From positions 1 to 8,074 of the forward strand of contig CALERA010000297.1 in NCBI GenBank assembly GCA_937908275.1: a DNA stretch of 8,074 nt. Reading direction: 5' to 3'. Position 1 is the first letter of the stretch. The number at the start of each line of letters is the position of its first letter. Shown piece after piece: positions 5,392 to 8,074 of this stretch. Source of the stretch: an uncultured Desulfarculaceae bacterium (GTDB lineage: Bacteria > Desulfobacterota > Desulfarculia > Desulfarculales > Desulfarculaceae). The notes under the pieces were generated by a model. The model searched no databases. It was not told the DNA's origin and saw nothing but the letters and a program-made list of their open reading frames with translations. The translations under genes were made by a program, and so were the position numbers.

Positions 5392-5955
5392 TTAGAAAGC
5401 CTGGCAAAGGTTCACCACGGATTGGTCCACGAAGATGGTGGTATCACACGACTTGCCAAGGGCTTCATGCTTGGAGCCCTTTGGCGCGACCTGGAAGACC
5501 TTCTTACCTGACTTGCGTGCGAAGTCGACCGCTGGTGCGAAATCAGAGTCGTTCGTGAGCAAGTAAACCACATCAAAGGTGTTCTCTACGGCTCCAATCA
5601 CCAAAGATATGGCAATCCCAACATCCACCCCCTTCTCAAGCCGATACTGCTCTCTAAATTTGCACCGCGGGCAGGTGCGGCTTCGCGGGGCGAGTCGGCC
5701 GAGCTTGACTCGCACTCCGTTTTTGCGAAGATTGGAGAAGAAGCGCTGTTGCGCCTTTGCTTCCTCGGTTCCGGGCGGTTGGACTGGAGCCGAGAAAAAT
5801 TCAATTGCGATTATCTGCCGGCCTTTGGCGATCTCAATAGATAACTTCTTGAAATCTAAATCACCTTTTGAAATGCCAGCACCTTGCAGGCTATGATAGA
5901 AATTGCTGCCATCCACGAGAAACAATGCCCGTTCGCTGCTGACCTTATTTCTCAT
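5392..5955 (-). CDS. NYN-domain (LabA/DUF88-like, PIN-fold) putative RNase
   Basis: A 187-residue single-domain protein of the NYN family, PIN-like nucleases that cut RNA with metal held by aspartates. It shows FLVDGSNFYHSL (12-23, D15), KGVDVGIAISLV (108-119, D111), LTNDSDF (133-139, D136 and D138) and a final beta segment KKVFQVAP (151-158). The acidic residues expected for catalysis are present. A CPRC pair at 95-98 before EKGVDV may bind zinc, as in one NYN subfamily. The start chosen is the ATG at 5955, with a G-rich stretch just before it; an in-frame TTG at 5967 is less likely. Base composition is visibly AT-richer than all neighbours and codon use is more mixed, suggesting horizontal transfer. 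It has its own promoter and terminator. Its RNA target is unknown. Confidence 0.88.
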   Translation of the reverse strand: MRNKVSSERALFLVDGSNFYHSLQGAGISKGDLDFKKLSIEIAKGRQIIAIEFFSAPVQPPGTEEAKAQQRFFSNLRKNGVRVKLGRLAPRSRTCPRCKFREQYRLEKGVDVGIAISLVIGAVENTFDVVYLLTNDSDFAPAVDFARKSGKKVFQVAPKGSKHEALGKSCDTTIFVDQSVVNLCQAF

Positions 5956-5979
5956 AACCCCCCACAAAATAGTTAGGGA

Positions 5980-6008
5980 ATTATGCCACCCGAAGCTTTG
6001 TCTGTCTA
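5980..6008 (-). promoter_or_regulatory. Sigma70-type promoter of the NYN gene
   Basis: On the minus strand, TAGACA (complement of 6003-6008) and CATAAT (complement of 5980-5985) are separated by exactly 17 bases, each matching consensus at five of six positions. Transcription would start near 5973, giving a leader of about 18 bases before the ATG at 5955. This is the best-spaced promoter in the window. Confidence 0.6.
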
Positions 6009-6056
6009 GCTGGCCCAGTTTTTGGCGGTTTCATAGTCTACGGGCGTGAGAGGTTT

Positions 6057-6200
6057 CTAGCTGGACTGACCAAGGCGGGTAGACCGGATGAAAAGACGGT
6101 GAAAAGCCTGCTGATCGGGTTGGTCAGCCAGTTGCTATGCAAATAGCGGACGTTCACAAAAAGGCTCGGGCGGATTTGGTTGTCCATCTCCGCTATAGCT
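6057..6200. other. Structured non-coding stretch between NYN gene and tRNA-Pro
   Basis: No coding frame is convincing here. Two successive inverted repeats are present: CTGGACTGACCAA (6061-6073) with TTGGTCAGCCAG (6120-6131), and ATAGCGGA (6143-6150) with TCCGCTAT (6189-6196), the latter extended by GCT/AGC across a small bulge. CTAGCTGG occurs twice, at 6006-6013 and 6057-6064. A copy of part of the tRNA T-arm lies at 6167-6178. The pattern could be a small RNA, the tRNA 3' processing region or a mobile-element scar; no family was recognised. Confidence 0.35.
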
Positions 6201-6207
6201 TTGATTT

Positions 6208-6284
6208 TGGTCGGGGCGGGCGGATTTGAACCGCCGACCCCCTGCGCCCAAGGCAGGTGCGCTGCCAGACTGCGCCACGCCCCG
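6208..6284 (-). tRNA. tRNA-Pro (anticodon UGG)
   Basis: The 77-base gene folds perfectly. Acceptor CGGGGCG pairs with CGCCCCG, D-stem GCGC with GCGC, anticodon stem CCTGC with GCAGG around loop CTTGGGC, and T-stem GGCGG with CCGCC around TTCAAAT. The anticodon is TGG at 6248-6250, which reads proline codons. The discriminator is A and CCA is encoded (6208-6210). It lies 50 bases after the rdgB stop on the same strand with no clear promoter of its own, so it may be cut from the rph-rdgB transcript. RNase PH, encoded upstream, trims tRNA 3' ends. Confidence 0.97.
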
Positions 6285-6334
6285 ACCGTATCCGGGAAAT
6301 ACTATCCTAAAATCGCGCGCCGCGCCTGACGATC

Positions 6335-6951
6335 CTAGGCCGGGTCCGGGGCGGACCAGGTGGCCAGGAAGCCGGCGATCTGGGAGACCATGGTCCGCAA
6401 GGCCTGGCCCCGGTGGCTGATGGCGTTCTTGTCCTCGGTGCTGAGTTGGGCGGTGGTGAGCCCGCGCCCGGGCAGCTCGAAAAGCGGATCGTAGCCGAAA
6501 CCGTTGTGGCCCTGCGGGGTTCGGCGGATAAGGCCCTCCAGGCGGCCCTGGCTGGTCAGGATGCGGCCGTCGGGCAGACAGCAGACCATGACGCAGACAA
6601 AGGCGGCCCGACGGCGCTCGTCAGGGACATTCTCCAGGGCGGCCAGGAGCTTGGCGTTGTTGGCCGCGTCGCTGCACTCCGGTCCGGCGTAGCGGGCGGA
6701 GTAGACCCCGGGGGCGCCATCCAGGGCGGCGACCTCCAGGCCGGAGTCGTCGGCCAGGGTGGGCCGGCCCAGGGCGGCGGCCACGCCGCAGGCCTTGAGC
6801 TGGGCGTTGGCCAGGAAGGTGTCGCCGGTTTCCTCGATCTCCTCGCTGAAGCCCAGCTCGGCGGCGGTGCGCACCACGATGCCCAGGGGCTCCAACAGGG
6901 CGGCGATCTCGCGGCGCTTGCCCTGGTTGCCGCTGGCCAGGACCAGCTCCA

Positions 6952-6952
<1 letters not shown>
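6335..6952 (-). CDS. rdgB: XTP/dITP diphosphatase (RdgB/HAM1 family)
   Basis: This 205-residue cytosolic enzyme hydrolyses non-canonical purine triphosphates (dITP, ITP, XTP) to the monophosphate plus pyrophosphate, keeping deaminated bases out of DNA and RNA. All family motifs are present: SGNQGK (7-12), ETGDTFLANA (41-50), ADDSGLEV (67-74), YSARYAG (84-90), GFGYDPLF (151-158) and KNAISHRG (175-182). Length is normal. The ATG overlaps the rph stop by one base (TGATG on the minus strand, 6952-6954), so it is translationally coupled to rph, a very common pairing in bacteria. The stop is TAG at 6335-6337, and tRNA-Pro follows on the same strand. Nothing unusual is seen apart from clustered cysteines at 120-125. 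Confidence 0.97.
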
Positions 6953-7653
<701 letters not shown>

Positions 7654-7686
7654 GAGGGTCTCCTTGGGGAGGGCCGAGGTAGGAAA

Positions 7687-7713
7687 ACTATAACAAGTCC
7701 GGCGGGGTGTCAA
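7687..7713 (-). promoter_or_regulatory. rph: Sigma70-type promoter of rph-rdgB
   Basis: The minus strand shows a perfect -35 TTGACA (complement of 7708-7713) and a -10 TATAGT (complement of 7687-7692), one base from consensus. The spacer is 15 bases, shorter than the usual 16-18, which would weaken it. Transcription would begin about 27 bases before the rph ATG. Confidence 0.6.
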
Positions 7714-7783
7714 CCCGGGTCCCGCTCGCGGCCGCCAACGCGACCAGGCCCATGGGTTGGGGGAGGCCGCCACTTCCGCTCGG

Positions 7784-7818
7784 GTCATAGCGGGGAGCGA
7801 AGCGACGCGGCAATCTCT
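7784..7818 (-). repeat. REP-like dispersed repeat, copy 2 (inverted)
   Basis: Read on the minus strand it is AGAGATTGCCGCGTCGC, TTCG, then CTCCCCGCTATGAC. It is therefore the same family as the copies at 4534-4574 and 7839-7870, with a few substitutions (GCCGCG for GCTTCG, GCTATGAC for GCAATGAC). It faces copy 3 across a 21-base spacer between their GCAATCTCT/AGAGATTGC ends (7810-7818 with 7840-7848), so the pair can form one large hairpin. Confidence 0.72.
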
Positions 7819-7838
7819 TAGCCAAAGCCGGAGAAAAG

Positions 7839-7870
7839 GAGAGATTGCTTCGCGGGGCTCGCAATGACAA
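7839..7870 (+). repeat. REP-like dispersed repeat, copy 3
   Basis: It starts GAGAGATTGCTTCG and ends CTCGCAATGACAA, matching copy 1 at both ends but with a shorter middle (CGGGG in place of the longer CGTCGC-type core). It forms a convergent pair with copy 2, the arrangement known as a BIME in enterobacteria. It lies in the 3' region of rpoD. Confidence 0.72.
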
Positions 7871-7911
7871 AATCGCGCGGCGTTTCAGCCGGACCATGGC
7901 CGCCAGCGCGG

Positions 7912-7936
7912 CGGGGGCGGGAAAGCCCCGCCCCCG
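7912..7936 (-). terminator. GC-rich hairpin downstream of rpoD
   Basis: CGGGGGCGGG (7912-7921) pairs perfectly with CCCGCCCCCG (7927-7936) around a five-base loop, 33 bases after the rpoD stop. The minus strand has no U-tract right after it, so it is either a weak terminator or an mRNA 3'-end stabiliser helped by the repeat pair beyond it. Confidence 0.45.
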
Positions 7937-7969
7937 AGGATGGCCCGGCCGCCGGGAGCCAGCGCGCGG

Positions 7970-8074
<105 letters not shown>

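Larger units (their letters stand above)
7654..7969. other. Intergenic region rph-rpoD
   Basis: This 316-base gap between two minus-strand genes has no plausible gene. From the rph side it holds the rph Shine-Dalgarno site and promoter (7687-7713), about 70 GC-rich bases with nothing recognised, an inverted pair of REP-like repeats (7784-7818 and 7839-7870), and the GC hairpin after rpoD (7912-7936). Confidence 0.7.

Noticed and set aside
7654..7788. N-terminal extension of RNase PH to an upstream ATG
   Set aside because: It would add 45 residues absent from the family and place the TTGACA/TATAGT promoter inside the gene; the ATG at 7653 has a strong AAGGAG.
7784..7870. CRISPR-like repeats near rpoD
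   Set aside because: There are only two inverted copies with a single 21-base spacer, another copy lies 3 kb away, and no cas genes are present; this is a REP-type pair.

Overview
The window is about two-thirds G+C and holds tightly packed bacterial chromosomal genes with strong Shine-Dalgarno sites, 4-nt and 1-nt gene overlaps and hairpins between convergent genes. The gene set is an orphan MEMO1-family protein, a glutaredoxin plus ferredoxin:thioredoxin reductase catalytic subunit, a DUF1015 protein, a TrmN6-like methyltransferase, a DciA-like protein, rph-rdgB, tRNA-Pro and the 3' end of rpoD. It fits an anaerobic, high-GC member of Desulfobacterota (Desulfarculia-like). That placement is inference; no marker gene here settles it.

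Layout. Left edge to 917: a possible C-terminal tail of a plus-strand gene, a terminator hairpin, and the minus-strand MEMO1-family gene. 1191-1768 (+): a redox bicistron of a CSHC glutaredoxin-like protein and FTR catalytic subunit, with an ATGA overlap and a 15-bp-stem hairpin after it. 1891-2070 (-): a 59-residue cysteine-rich protein converging on that hairpin. 2071-2436: a 366-base gap with several GC-rich hairpins. 2437-4520 (+): DUF1015 and a TrmN6-like methyltransferase, overlapping as GTGA. 4521-4729: a REP-like repeat and a near-perfect 24-bp-arm palindrome.

The rest is on the minus strand. From the right edge it runs: rpoD C-terminus (7970-8074), a GC hairpin, an inverted pair of REP-like repeats, a promoter, rph-rdgB (1-nt overlap), tRNA-Pro(UGG), about 200 bases of AT-richer non-coding sequence with inverted repeats, an AT-richer NYN-domain gene with its own promoter and terminator, and the DciA-like gene with an 11-proline run.

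How it works together: most of the window is information-processing housekeeping (sigma factor, tRNA 3' maturation, nucleotide-pool cleaning, tRNA modification, probable helicase loading). Two accessory themes stand out. One is a ferredoxin-driven thiol reduction module with unusual cysteine spacing, beside a small zinc-ribbon-like protein. The other is an AT-richer NYN RNase-like gene next to tRNA-Pro that looks acquired. No CRISPR array, transposase, phage gene or rRNA was seen. The most interesting candidates are the Grx-FTR pair, the two repeat families and the tRNA-adjacent insert. None can be called a new system from sequence alone.
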